The translations under genes were made by a program, and so were the position numbers. Source: Candidatus Krumholzibacteriia bacterium (GTDB lineage Bacteria; Krumholzibacteriota; Krumholzibacteriia; LZORAL124-64-63). Taken from it: 6,762 nt of DNA. The notes under the pieces are model-generated. The model was not told the origin of the DNA and did not search any database. It saw only the letters and a list, made by a program, of their open reading frames with translations. The DNA lies in assembly GCA_030632925.1 (NCBI GenBank), contig DAOVTU010000158.1, positions 1-6,762 of the forward strand, written 5' to 3'. This document shows positions 1 to 5,802 of the stretch, piece after piece (the stretch's first letter is position 1; every line of letters begins with the position of its first letter).

Positions 1-1031
1 AGGTTTCGGGCCGGGTCAAAGAGCTGAAGGCCAAGGCCGATACCCTCGAAGCCGAGGTCAACGAACTGTACCTGCGGATTCCCAATATTCCTCACGAGTC
101 GGCACCCGAAGGTGGCGAGGAAAACAATGAACTGATCCGCACCTGGGGTGAAGTGCCCGAGCCCGCCTTCGAAATGGTGCCCCACTGGGATCTGGGCGCT
201 GAATTGGGCATCCTGCATCCGGAGCGCTCGGCCCGCATGTCCGGCAGCGGCTTTGCCCTCTTGTCGGGTGCTGGTGCACGCTTGGAACGGGCGCTGATCA
301 ACTGGTTCCTGGATGTGCACATGGAGCAGGGCTACACCGAATTTAACGTGCCCTTTTTGGTCAACCGCGCCGCCATGACCGGCACCGGCCAGCTGCCCAA
401 GCTGGAAGACGACATGTACCACTGCCAGGTGGACGATCTGTTTCTGATTCCCACGGCTGAAGTTTCGGTGACCAACGTGCACATGAAAGAGACCATCGAT
501 GCGGCGGACCTGCCCTTGCAGTACTGCGCGTTGTCGGCCTGCTTCCGGCGCGAGGCTGGCGCGGCGGGCAAGGACACCCGCGGCCTGTTGCGGGTGCACC
601 AGTTCAACAAGGTCGAGATGGTGAAGTTCGTGGCCCCGGAAACCTCGTGGGATGAATTGGAATTGCTGACCGCCAATGCCGAAGAGTTGCTGCAAAAGCT
701 GGAGCTGCCCTACCGCGTGCTGGCCTTGGCCACCGGCGATCTCAGCTTTGCCGCTGCCAAGTGCTACGACCTGGAAGTCTGGTCGGCCGGCGTGGGCACC
801 TGGCTCGAGGTTTCGTCCTGCAGCAACTTCCTGGATTTTCAGGCCCGCCGGGCCGGTATCCGCTATAAAGGCCCCGACAGCAAGGGCTTGGTGCACACCA
901 TCAACGGTTCGGGCCTGGCCCTGCCGCGCATCATGGTGGCCATCATGGAAAACTACCAAACACAAGACGGGCGCATCCGCGTGCCCGACGTGCTCGTGCC
1001 CTACATGGGCGGCCAGGAGTACATCACCTGA
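1..1031 (+). CDS. serS: Seryl-tRNA synthetase, 5'-truncated by the window edge
   Basis: Charges tRNA-Ser (and the selenocysteine tRNA where present) with serine in the cytoplasm; class II aminoacyl-tRNA synthetase. The reading frame is open from base 3 and gives 342 residues. The family is usually about 425 residues, so roughly the first 80-90, most of the N-terminal tRNA-binding coiled coil, lie outside the window. Visible are the tail of the coiled coil, the linker IPNIPHESAPEG, the TAEVSVTN serine-binding stretch (near 453-479), class II motif 2 (CFRREAGAAGKDTRG, from 540) with its ATP-binding arginines, and motif 3 (NGSGLALPR, from 903) followed by ENYQ and the C-terminal VPYMGG. The ATG at 153 is internal and not the true start, because conserved sequence continues upstream of it. 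The stop TGA (1029-1031) shares its A with the next gene's ATG. Identification is secure; only the N-terminus is unknown. Confidence 0.98.
   Translation, partial: VSGRVKELKAKADTLEAEVNELYLRIPNIPHESAPEGGEENNELIRTWGEVPEPAFEMVPHWDLGAELGILHPERSARMSGSGFALLSGAGARLERALINWFLDVHMEQGYTEFNVPFLVNRAAMTGTGQLPKLEDDMYHCQVDDLFLIPTAEVSVTNVHMKETIDAADLPLQYCALSACFRREAGAAGKDTRGLLRVHQFNKVEMVKFVAPETSWDELELLTANAEELLQKLELPYRVLALATGDLSFAAAKCYDLEVWSAGVGTWLEVSSCSNFLDFQARRAGIRYKGPDSKGLVHTINGSGLALPRIMVAIMENYQTQDGRIRVPDVLVPYMGGQEYIT
1015..1019 (+). promoter_or_regulatory. Ribosome binding site of the histidine kinase gene, inside serS
   Basis: AGGAG lies within the last codons of serS, 11 bases before the ATG at 1031. That spacing is slightly long, but together with the TGATG stop-start overlap it fits translational coupling to serS. 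Confidence 0.55.
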
Positions 1032-2293
1032 TGCTGGACCTGCTCCGCAACGCTGTGTACCTGACCCTGCGTCGTCGCTATTTGTTCAACATCTATCTGT
1101 TGCTCGGCAGCATCAGCATTGTGGTGGTCACTACGGTGTTCACTTTCAAGGTCAGCAAGAGTGTGGAGCGGCAGAGTTTTCTGACCACCCAGTTGTTGTC
1201 CGGCGTGGCCAGCCGGTTGTTCACGGCCGAAAATCTCGAGGGCATCCAACCCATCATCGAGATCATCAACGAGAACGAAGTGCCGTTCATCCTGACGGAC
1301 AATGCGGGCCGGCCTCTGTTGTGGAACTCGCCGGTGATCGGCGTGCCGGTACCCGACTATCAGATTCTGCTCCGGGAGAACATGTCTTCGCCCAGCAATC
1401 CGGTCATACTGGAGATACTCTCTTTGGCTGCCGGATACGACCAGGAGCAGGAACCCTTTGCCATCGTCGATGAGGCGGGCGCTCGGGTGGGCACTCTGCA
1501 CTACGGACGTTCGGCCCTGAGCCAGCGCTTGCGTGTGATGCCGTATCTGGAACTCATGGTGATGGCGCTGTTCTTTCTGATTATCCTGTGGGCACTGCAA
1601 AGCAAGAAGGACGCCGAGCAACAGGCCCTGTTTGCGGGCATGTCCAAGGAGACGGCTCACCAGTTGGGCACGCCCTTGACTTCGATCATGGGCTGGGTGG
1701 CCCTGCTGGAAGACCGCATGGGCAAGGATGAAGACGTGCTGGTCGAATTGAACCGCGACGTGGACCGTTTGAGCATGGTTTCGGCCCGGTTCAGCCAGAT
1801 GGGTTCGATGCCCAAATTGGAAGATTCGGACCTGATGAATGTGGTCGAAGACACCGTCAGCTACTTCCAGCGGCGCTTGCCTCATCTCGGTGGGCGGGTG
1901 CAGTTGCGCAGCGAGGGAACTGTTTCGAACCCGGTGGCCTTCAACCGCGACCTGTTGGGCTGGGTGCTGGAAAACCTGCTCAAGAACGGCATTGATGCCC
2001 TGGTCGACGGCAAGGGCACCATCACTGTGCGCCTGAAAGACGACACCGAGGGCGGCATCCTGATGTACGTGGCCGACACCGGCAAGGGCATTCCCGCGCG
2101 GGACACCGCCAAGATTTTTGAGCCGGGCTACACGACTAAAAAACGCGGCTGGGGCATGGGACTGGCCTTGGTCAAGCGCATCGTCACCCAATACCATGGC
2201 GGGCGCATCAAGGTCGATGCGAGCAGCCAACACGGAACCACTTTCCTGGTCACTTTGCCGCCGGCAGCCAATGCTGTTGCGGCCGGAAACTGA
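1031..2293 (+). CDS. porY: PorY-like membrane sensor histidine kinase
   Basis: Autophosphorylating sensor kinase of 420 residues, inferred to phosphorylate the PorX-like regulator encoded next. Seen in the sequence: a positive N-terminus (RRR at 14-16), first membrane segment at about 18-39, an extracytoplasmic domain at about 40-168 with weak PAS-like pieces (FILTDNAGRPLLWN, FAIVDEAG), second membrane segment at about 170-189, then the cytoplasmic kinase core. The H-box is ETAHQLGTPLTS with phosphoacceptor His210. The ATPase domain has an N-box (ENLLKNGIDAL, Asn315/Asn319), G1 (DTGKGIP, 349-355), an F-box and ATP lid (IFEPGYTTKKRG) and G2 (GWGMGL, 373-378). The H-box wording and the YGRSALSQRL stretch before the second membrane segment match Bacteroidota PorY-type kinases. 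The residue after His210 is Gln instead of the usual Glu/Asp. The ATG start overlaps the serS stop by one base. Kinase identity is near certain; the porY label rests on remembered motifs and on the porX neighbour. Confidence 0.88.
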   Translation: MLDLLRNAVYLTLRRRYLFNIYLLLGSISIVVVTTVFTFKVSKSVERQSFLTTQLLSGVASRLFTAENLEGIQPIIEIINENEVPFILTDNAGRPLLWNSPVIGVPVPDYQILLRENMSSPSNPVILEILSLAAGYDQEQEPFAIVDEAGARVGTLHYGRSALSQRLRVMPYLELMVMALFFLIILWALQSKKDAEQQALFAGMSKETAHQLGTPLTSIMGWVALLEDRMGKDEDVLVELNRDVDRLSMVSARFSQMGSMPKLEDSDLMNVVEDTVSYFQRRLPHLGGRVQLRSEGTVSNPVAFNRDLLGWVLENLLKNGIDALVDGKGTITVRLKDDTEGGILMYVADTGKGIPARDTAKIFEPGYTTKKRGWGMGLALVKRIVTQYHGGRIKVDASSQHGTTFLVTLPPAANAVAAGN

Positions 2294-2323
2294 GCGGCCG
2301 AAAACTGAGCGGCCGATAACTAA
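2279..2323 (+). repeat. Three tandem 15-bp copies of the kinase gene's 3' end, each with a stop codon
   Basis: Units are at 2279-2293, 2294-2308 and 2309-2323. Unit 1 is the last four codons plus TGA of the kinase gene (Ala-Ala-Gly-Asn-stop). Unit 2 reads Ala-Ala-Glu-Asn-TGA and unit 3 Ala-Ala-Asp-Asn-TAA in the same frame. Units 1 and 2 differ at one base, units 2 and 3 at two. Each contains the self-complementary hexamer CGGCCG (2280-2285, 2295-2300, 2310-2315), so any two copies can form a six-pair G/C hairpin; neighbouring copies leave a 9-base loop. No T-run follows, so this is not a standard intrinsic terminator. Replication slippage is the simplest origin. Confidence 0.92.
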
Positions 2324-2333
2324 GACAACGATC

Positions 2334-2340
2334 AAAGGAG
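2334..2340 (+). promoter_or_regulatory. Ribosome binding site of the porX-like gene
   Basis: AAAGGAG lies 6 bases before the GTG at 2347. It is a strong Shine-Dalgarno match and fixes this non-ATG start. Confidence 0.85.
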
Positions 2341-2346
2341 CCTTAC

Positions 2347-3936
2347 GTGGCTTTCAATATTCTCTGGATTGATGACAATATCGAGGAACTGCGCAGCCAT
2401 GTGATGTACCTGGGTGAAAAGGGGTACGAAATCACCGGTGTGACCAACGGCCTGGACGGCCTGGCGACCCTGCTTGAAAAGGACTTCGACGCGGTGCTGC
2501 TGGACGAAATGATGCCGGGCATGGGTGGGCTCGAAACCCTCGAAGAGTTGCGCAAGATCAACGCCCACATCCCGGTCATCATGATCACCAAGAGCGAAGC
2601 CGAAGACCTGATGACCCGGGCCATCGGCAAGCGCATCGATGACTACCTGGTGAAGCCGGTTTCGCCGCTGCAGATCCTGTCGGCACTGAAGCGGCAACTG
2701 GAAGCCCGCAAGCTGACCGGCGAGGAAGTCACCCGCGGTTACATGAGCAACTTCATGGCCCTGAGTGATCGTTTTGGCGCGGCCAAGTCGCCCAAGGCCT
2801 GGGAAGACATCTACTCTGATCTGGTGACCTGGAGCCTGGACCTGTTCCAGTACAGCGATCATGGCCTTTTGGAAACCCTGGATGACCAGTACTCTGCGGC
2901 CAACCTGGCCTTCGCCAAGTATGTGCGCAAAAACTACCAAAAATGGGTCAATGCCGATGGCGCCACCGGCGTGGGCGACGATGCCGATGAAGTGATCGAG
3001 GCGCCGCTGCTGAGTCCGCGGGTTTTTGAAGATTGGGTCGCGCCCGAGATCGAGCGCAGCCGGCAGGTGTTCTGGATCGTGATCGACTGTATGCGTGAGG
3101 ACCAACTGCGCATCATCGAGCCCTTGTTGGAGAAATTTTTCCACATGGAACGCCGCCGCTACTGGTCGCTGTTGCCGACCGCTACGCCGTATGCGCGCAA
3201 CTCCCTGTTTGCGGGCTTGTATCCGTTGGACATTGCCGAAGGTTACCCCCAGTGGTGGATCGGACCGGCTGACCATCCGGGCAGTCGCAACGCCCACGAA
3301 GGCGAATTGCTGGAGGAATTGCTCAAACGAACGGGCAGCCCGGCTGCTGGCAGCAGTCGCTATTACAAAGTGTCCGATGAGCGGGATGCCGATCTGTTGC
3401 ACCGCAATCTGGGCAGCCTGGGCGATACCCGCCTGGTGGCCGGCGTGTACAACTTCCTGGACATCATGGCCCACGGCCGCAGCCAAAGCCGCATCCTGAA
3501 GGAGTTGGCCCCGGACGAAGCGGCCTTCCGCACCCTGATGCGCTCCTGGTTCGAGCACTCGAAACTTTACGATGTGCTGAAGAACCTGGCCCGCCGCGAT
3601 TGCACGGTGATCCTGACGACTGACCATGGCTCGAAGCTGTGCCAGCGCGCGGTGCAGATCCGGGGCAACCGGGACACCAGCAGCAATGTGCGCTACAAGT
3701 TTGGCGACAATCTGGGCGTGGATGAGGAAAAAGTGTTCTTCATGAAGGACCCGGAAAAATTCCGGTTGCCGCCCCAGAGCACCATCGAAAACTACGCCAT
3801 CACCACGGACAACTATTACCTCGTGTATCCGACCAATTTTCACGAGTACGAACGCTTGTACCGCAACAGCTTCCAGCACGGCGGGATCAGTCTCGAAGAG
3901 ATGATGTGCCCGTTCGTGGTGATGCGGCCGAGGTAA
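2347..3936 (+). CDS. porX: PorX-like response regulator: receiver plus PglZ (alkaline-phosphatase-fold) domain
   Basis: Two-component response regulator of 529 residues whose output is an enzyme-like domain. The receiver (about 1-118) has the acidic pair Asp9/Asp10, phosphoacceptor Asp53 (LLDEMMPG), Thr81 (MITKSE) and Lys103 (VKPV). A helical middle region (about 120-225) ends in an acidic linker. The PglZ domain (about 235-529) shows the likely metal-site residues: Asp247 (VIDCMR), the Thr of PTATPYAR (278 or 280), Asp372 and His376 (DIMAH), Asp426-His427 (TTDHG) and His511 (QHGGISLEEM). In Bacteroidota, PorX pairs with PorY, regulates the type IX secretion system together with an ECF sigma factor, and has been described as a zinc-dependent oligonucleotide phosphodiesterase (from memory). 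No DNA-binding domain is visible. The GTG start has a strong ribosome site. With the kinase gene 53 bases upstream, a cognate pair is likely. Its target in this organism is unknown. Confidence 0.93.
   Translation: MAFNILWIDDNIEELRSHVMYLGEKGYEITGVTNGLDGLATLLEKDFDAVLLDEMMPGMGGLETLEELRKINAHIPVIMITKSEAEDLMTRAIGKRIDDYLVKPVSPLQILSALKRQLEARKLTGEEVTRGYMSNFMALSDRFGAAKSPKAWEDIYSDLVTWSLDLFQYSDHGLLETLDDQYSAANLAFAKYVRKNYQKWVNADGATGVGDDADEVIEAPLLSPRVFEDWVAPEIERSRQVFWIVIDCMREDQLRIIEPLLEKFFHMERRRYWSLLPTATPYARNSLFAGLYPLDIAEGYPQWWIGPADHPGSRNAHEGELLEELLKRTGSPAAGSSRYYKVSDERDADLLHRNLGSLGDTRLVAGVYNFLDIMAHGRSQSRILKELAPDEAAFRTLMRSWFEHSKLYDVLKNLARRDCTVILTTDHGSKLCQRAVQIRGNRDTSSNVRYKFGDNLGVDEEKVFFMKDPEKFRLPPQSTIENYAITTDNYYLVYPTNFHEYERLYRNSFQHGGISLEEMMCPFVVMRPR
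3930..3934 (+). promoter_or_regulatory. Ribosome binding site supporting the TTG start of tsaE
   Basis: GAGGT overlaps the end and stop codon of the preceding gene and lies 6 bases before TTG 3941. The next in-frame candidate, GTG at 3998, has no comparable site, which favours the TTG. Confidence 0.65.
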
Positions 3937-3940
3937 GACA

Positions 3941-4474
3941 TTGGCTCCTGGTGACCACAGCCTGCCTGCTGCCGAGAACTTTACGCACCTTATTCAGGTG
4001 TCCAGCGCGGCCGAGACCCTGGCCTTGGGACGTCAAGTCGGTGGGCTGTTGCGAGGTGGCGAAACACTGTTGCTGCACGGCGATCTGGGCGCAGGCAAAA
4101 CCTGCCTGGTGCAGGGGATCTGCGCCGAGTTGGATACCGATGGCGAGGTCGTTTCGCCAACCTTTACTCTGGTCAATACCTACGTGGGGCGCCTGACGGT
4201 GCACCATCTGGACTTTTACCGGGTCGAACCGGGCCAGGACCTGACCGACATCGGCGTGCCCGAATTGCTGGATGACATCTGGGACGGACAGGCCGTGGGG
4301 CTGATCGAGTGGCCGGGCCCGATGGTGCCGGAACTGGGCGCCGGACCACGTTTCGAATTGTTGGCCGTGGTGGGCGAAGGGCCCAACGACCGCACCTGGC
4401 ACCTGCGCGCCGAGCCCGAAGTGCCGGCCGCTTGGCAGGAAGTTTTTACACCCAAAGGAAATCCCGCGTGCTGA
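3941..4474 (+). CDS. tsaE: tRNA threonylcarbamoyladenosine (t6A) biosynthesis ATPase TsaE
   Basis: ATPase of the TsaB-TsaD-TsaE complex that transfers threonylcarbamoyl to A37 of ANN-decoding tRNAs in the cytoplasm; TsaE drives turnover of the complex. The 177-residue product has the Walker A loop GDLGAGKT (47-54), the switch stretch SPTFTLVNTY (72-81), the HHLDFYR motif (88-94) and the LIEWPG motif (121-126), all diagnostic of the family. Families are usually about 140-160 residues; the excess is a short N-terminal extension and a variable C-terminus. The start is probably TTG, 4 bases after the porX-like stop and behind GAGGT; GTG at 3998 is the alternative and would remove 19 residues. The end overlaps tsaB by 7 bases, fitting coupled production of two subunits of one complex. 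tsaD is not in the window and must be elsewhere. Confidence 0.96.
   Translation: MAPGDHSLPAAENFTHLIQVSSAAETLALGRQVGGLLRGGETLLLHGDLGAGKTCLVQGICAELDTDGEVVSPTFTLVNTYVGRLTVHHLDFYRVEPGQDLTDIGVPELLDDIWDGQAVGLIEWPGPMVPELGAGPRFELLAVVGEGPNDRTWHLRAEPEVPAAWQEVFTPKGNPAC
4455..4459 (+). promoter_or_regulatory. Ribosome binding site fixing the GTG start of tsaB
   Basis: AAGGA lies 8 bases before GTG 4468. It supports the start that yields the family's normal N-terminus (MLNLAFDTST) and argues against the longer open frame beginning at 4309. Confidence 0.75.
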
Positions 4475-5256
4475 ATCTGGCCTTCGACACTTCCACCAAG
4501 CATGGTCGATTTGCCTTGGCTGATGGCGATCAGTTGTTGGTCTATCGTCCCCTGAATGTTTCGGGCAGTTACGCCGATGCATTGCTGCCGGTGATCCAGG
4601 AAATGCTGGCCGAGGCGGGGCGTGAGCAGTCGGAATTGTCGGGCATCGCGGTGACGGTGGGGCCGGGCAGTTTTACTGGCGTGCGCATAGGCGTGGCCAC
4701 GGCCAAGGGCTTGGCTTGGGGCCTGGGGTGCCGCCTGGTGGGCGTCACTTCCCTTGAAGCGATGGCCGGTGCCTTGTTGGCCGAACATCCGGAGGCCGAA
4801 TTGGCCGTGCCGGTGCTGGACGCGCGCCGGGGCGAAGTCTTCAGCGGTGTGTTTGCTCGGGATGGGGCCTGGGTGCGGGCGGTGGCCGCTCCGGCGGCTG
4901 ACAAGCCCGACCAGTGGTGGGACAAAATTTGTGCTGAAGTGAGTGATCCCAATACGCCCGTCTATGGCGGCGATGGCACGGGCCTGTTGCTGGGCCAAGG
5001 CGAGACTTTGCGCCCGCAGTTGAGCGGCATTGGCGAGCCTACGCTGCGCCGTTGGTCTTCGGCCCATCCGGCCACCGCCTCGGCGCTGGCCGTGGCCATG
5101 GGCGTCGCGAATTTGACCGAGACCCACGCCTTCACCCTGGTGCCGGAATACATGCGTGTTTCCGATGCCGAAGTGAAGCGCCGGTTGGACCTGACGCCGG
5201 ACAAACCTTCGGATGAGATCACCTCCTATCAAAGTCAGCGGCCCGGTCATGACTGA
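4468..5256 (+). CDS. tsaB: t6A biosynthesis protein TsaB (YeaZ family)
   Basis: Catalytically inactive ASKHA-fold partner of TsaD, needed for t6A37 formation on tRNA. The 262-residue product begins MLNLAFDTST, the standard TsaB opening. It carries the diagnostic VGPGSFTGVRIG (64-75), then AKGLAWGLG, the GVTSLEAMA stretch (92-100) and LDARRGEVF (117-125). GTG at 4468 is chosen because it gives this N-terminus and has AAGGA 8 bases upstream. The frame is open further upstream to 4309, but that extension lies over tsaE and has no family resemblance. The segment often containing a conserved His before LLP reads SGSYADALLP here, so that His is absent. The gene overlaps tsaE by 7 bases and rimI by 8, so the three are probably translated in a coupled way. 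The C-terminal half is less conserved, as is typical. Confidence 0.95.
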   Translation: MLNLAFDTSTKHGRFALADGDQLLVYRPLNVSGSYADALLPVIQEMLAEAGREQSELSGIAVTVGPGSFTGVRIGVATAKGLAWGLGCRLVGVTSLEAMAGALLAEHPEAELAVPVLDARRGEVFSGVFARDGAWVRAVAAPAADKPDQWWDKICAEVSDPNTPVYGGDGTGLLLGQGETLRPQLSGIGEPTLRRWSSAHPATASALAVAMGVANLTETHAFTLVPEYMRVSDAEVKRRLDLTPDKPSDEITSYQSQRPGHD

Positions 5257-5728
5257 GAATGTTGAAGGGGTGGTGGTGCGGGTCGGACGACCAGACGACT
5301 TGGTGGCCGTAATGCAACTGGAGGTACGCTGTTTCAGCGACCCCTGGCCACCGGCGGCGCTGTTGGGCGAACTGACCCCGGACCAATTGCGTTTGCCTCT
5401 GGTGCTCGAAATCGACGGCACCTTGCGGGGCTACTTGATGGGCTGGCTGGTGGTGGATCAGCTGCACATCCTGAACTTCGCCACGGACCCGGATTTCCAA
5501 CGGCGGGGCCTGGGTACCATCCTGTTGCGGGAAGCGGCCCGGCAGGGGGAGAAATTGCGTATGGAGGAGTTCACCCTCGAAGTTCGGCAGAGCAATGATG
5601 CGGCTCTGGGCTTCTACAAGAAGCACGGATTTCGCGAAACGGGAGTTCGTCCGGGGTATTATGTGGACAATGGGGAGGATGCCATCATCATGGCCTGCCC
5701 CCTGGGGCCCATCCTGGCGCAGGAATAA
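5249..5728 (+). CDS. rimI: Ribosomal protein S18 N-alpha-acetyltransferase RimI (GNAT family)
   Basis: Acetylates the N-terminal amino group of ribosomal protein S18 using acetyl-CoA. The 159-residue product is a single GNAT domain. It opens with RVGRPDDL and the RimI hallmark CFSDPW (28-33), then has the acetyl-CoA loop QRRGLG (84-89). The residues corresponding to the E. coli general base and acid are Glu111 (LEVRQSN) and Tyr123 (GFYKKHGF), spaced 12 apart as in E. coli RimI. The RimI signature GVRPGYYVDNGEDAIIM closes the domain. ATG 5249 is preferred because it forms an ATGACTGA overlap with the tsaB stop and puts the domain at the expected distance. ATG 5213 is in frame and would add 12 unconserved residues; neither has a strong ribosome site, so coupling to tsaB is likely. 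tsaB-rimI adjacency is common in bacteria and supports RimI over a generic acetyltransferase. Confidence 0.93.
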   Translation: MTENVEGVVVRVGRPDDLVAVMQLEVRCFSDPWPPAALLGELTPDQLRLPLVLEIDGTLRGYLMGWLVVDQLHILNFATDPDFQRRGLGTILLREAARQGEKLRMEEFTLEVRQSNDAALGFYKKHGFRETGVRPGYYVDNGEDAIIMACPLGPILAQE

Positions 5729-5763
5729 TTGTTGTACCCGATGCCGAATTGGGACTAATTTAG
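5729..5763 (+). promoter_or_regulatory. Possible promoter for accD in an AT-rich spacer
   Basis: The 74-base gap between rimI and accD is the only clearly AT-rich stretch in the window. It holds TTG at 5732-5734, a 21-base spacer, then TAATTTAG at 5756-5763. This is close to the Bacteroidota primary-sigma consensus (TTG or TTTG near -33 and TAnnTTTG near -7). A sigma70 reading (TTGTTG at 5729-5734 with TAATTT) would have too long a spacer. No terminator hairpin was found. The call is weak. Confidence 0.27.
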
Positions 5764-5791
5764 CAGAAATTCAACGGATTTCGATTAACCT

Positions 5792-5797
5792 GGGAGG
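5792..5797 (+). promoter_or_regulatory. Ribosome binding site of accD
   Basis: GGGAGG lies 5 bases before GTG 5803. It is the strongest Shine-Dalgarno match in the window and fixes the GTG start. Confidence 0.88.
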
Positions 5798-5802
5798 ACG
5801 CC

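Noticed and set aside
676..1473. 265-codon plus-strand frame overlapping serS and the kinase gene
   Set aside because: Trp/Pro/Ala-rich translation out of frame with both conserved proteins; a GC-composition artefact.
2294..2323. Repeat hairpins as an intrinsic terminator after the kinase gene
   Set aside because: The stem is G/C-rich, but the following bases (ATAACTAAGACAACG) contain no T-run, and the porX-like gene starts close by in what looks like the same operon.
1001..2335. 444-codon minus-strand frame opposite the histidine kinase gene
   Set aside because: Same codon-bias shadow. The plus-strand frame has a complete kinase with all catalytic boxes, and the antisense translation shows no recognisable domain.
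2332..3879. 515-codon open frame on the minus strand opposite the porX-like gene
   Set aside because: It lies codon-for-codon opposite the real gene and is open only because TTA, CTA and TCA codons are avoided in this GC-rich coding sequence. The translation is Gln/His/Val-rich with no family resemblance.
2347..3936. PglZ domain as part of a BREX phage-defence system
   Set aside because: PglZ domains occur in BREX, but here the domain is fused to a receiver and paired with a histidine kinase, and no BREX gene (brxC, pglX, brxL) is nearby. PorX-type signalling is the better fit.
4309..4467. Upstream extension of tsaB in the same frame
   Set aside because: The extension lies over tsaE, reads as Arg/Gly-rich filler and is followed by the standard TsaB N-terminus with its own ribosome site at 4455-4459.
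4216..5421. 401-codon minus-strand frame across tsaE, tsaB and rimI
   Set aside because: It spans three clearly identified plus-strand genes and gives a low-complexity product, so it is a shadow.
5746..5772. GAATT ... AATTC inverted repeat in the rimI-accD spacer as a possible terminator or operator
   Set aside because: Only five A/T-rich pairs with a 17-base loop and no T-run. It is too weak to call.
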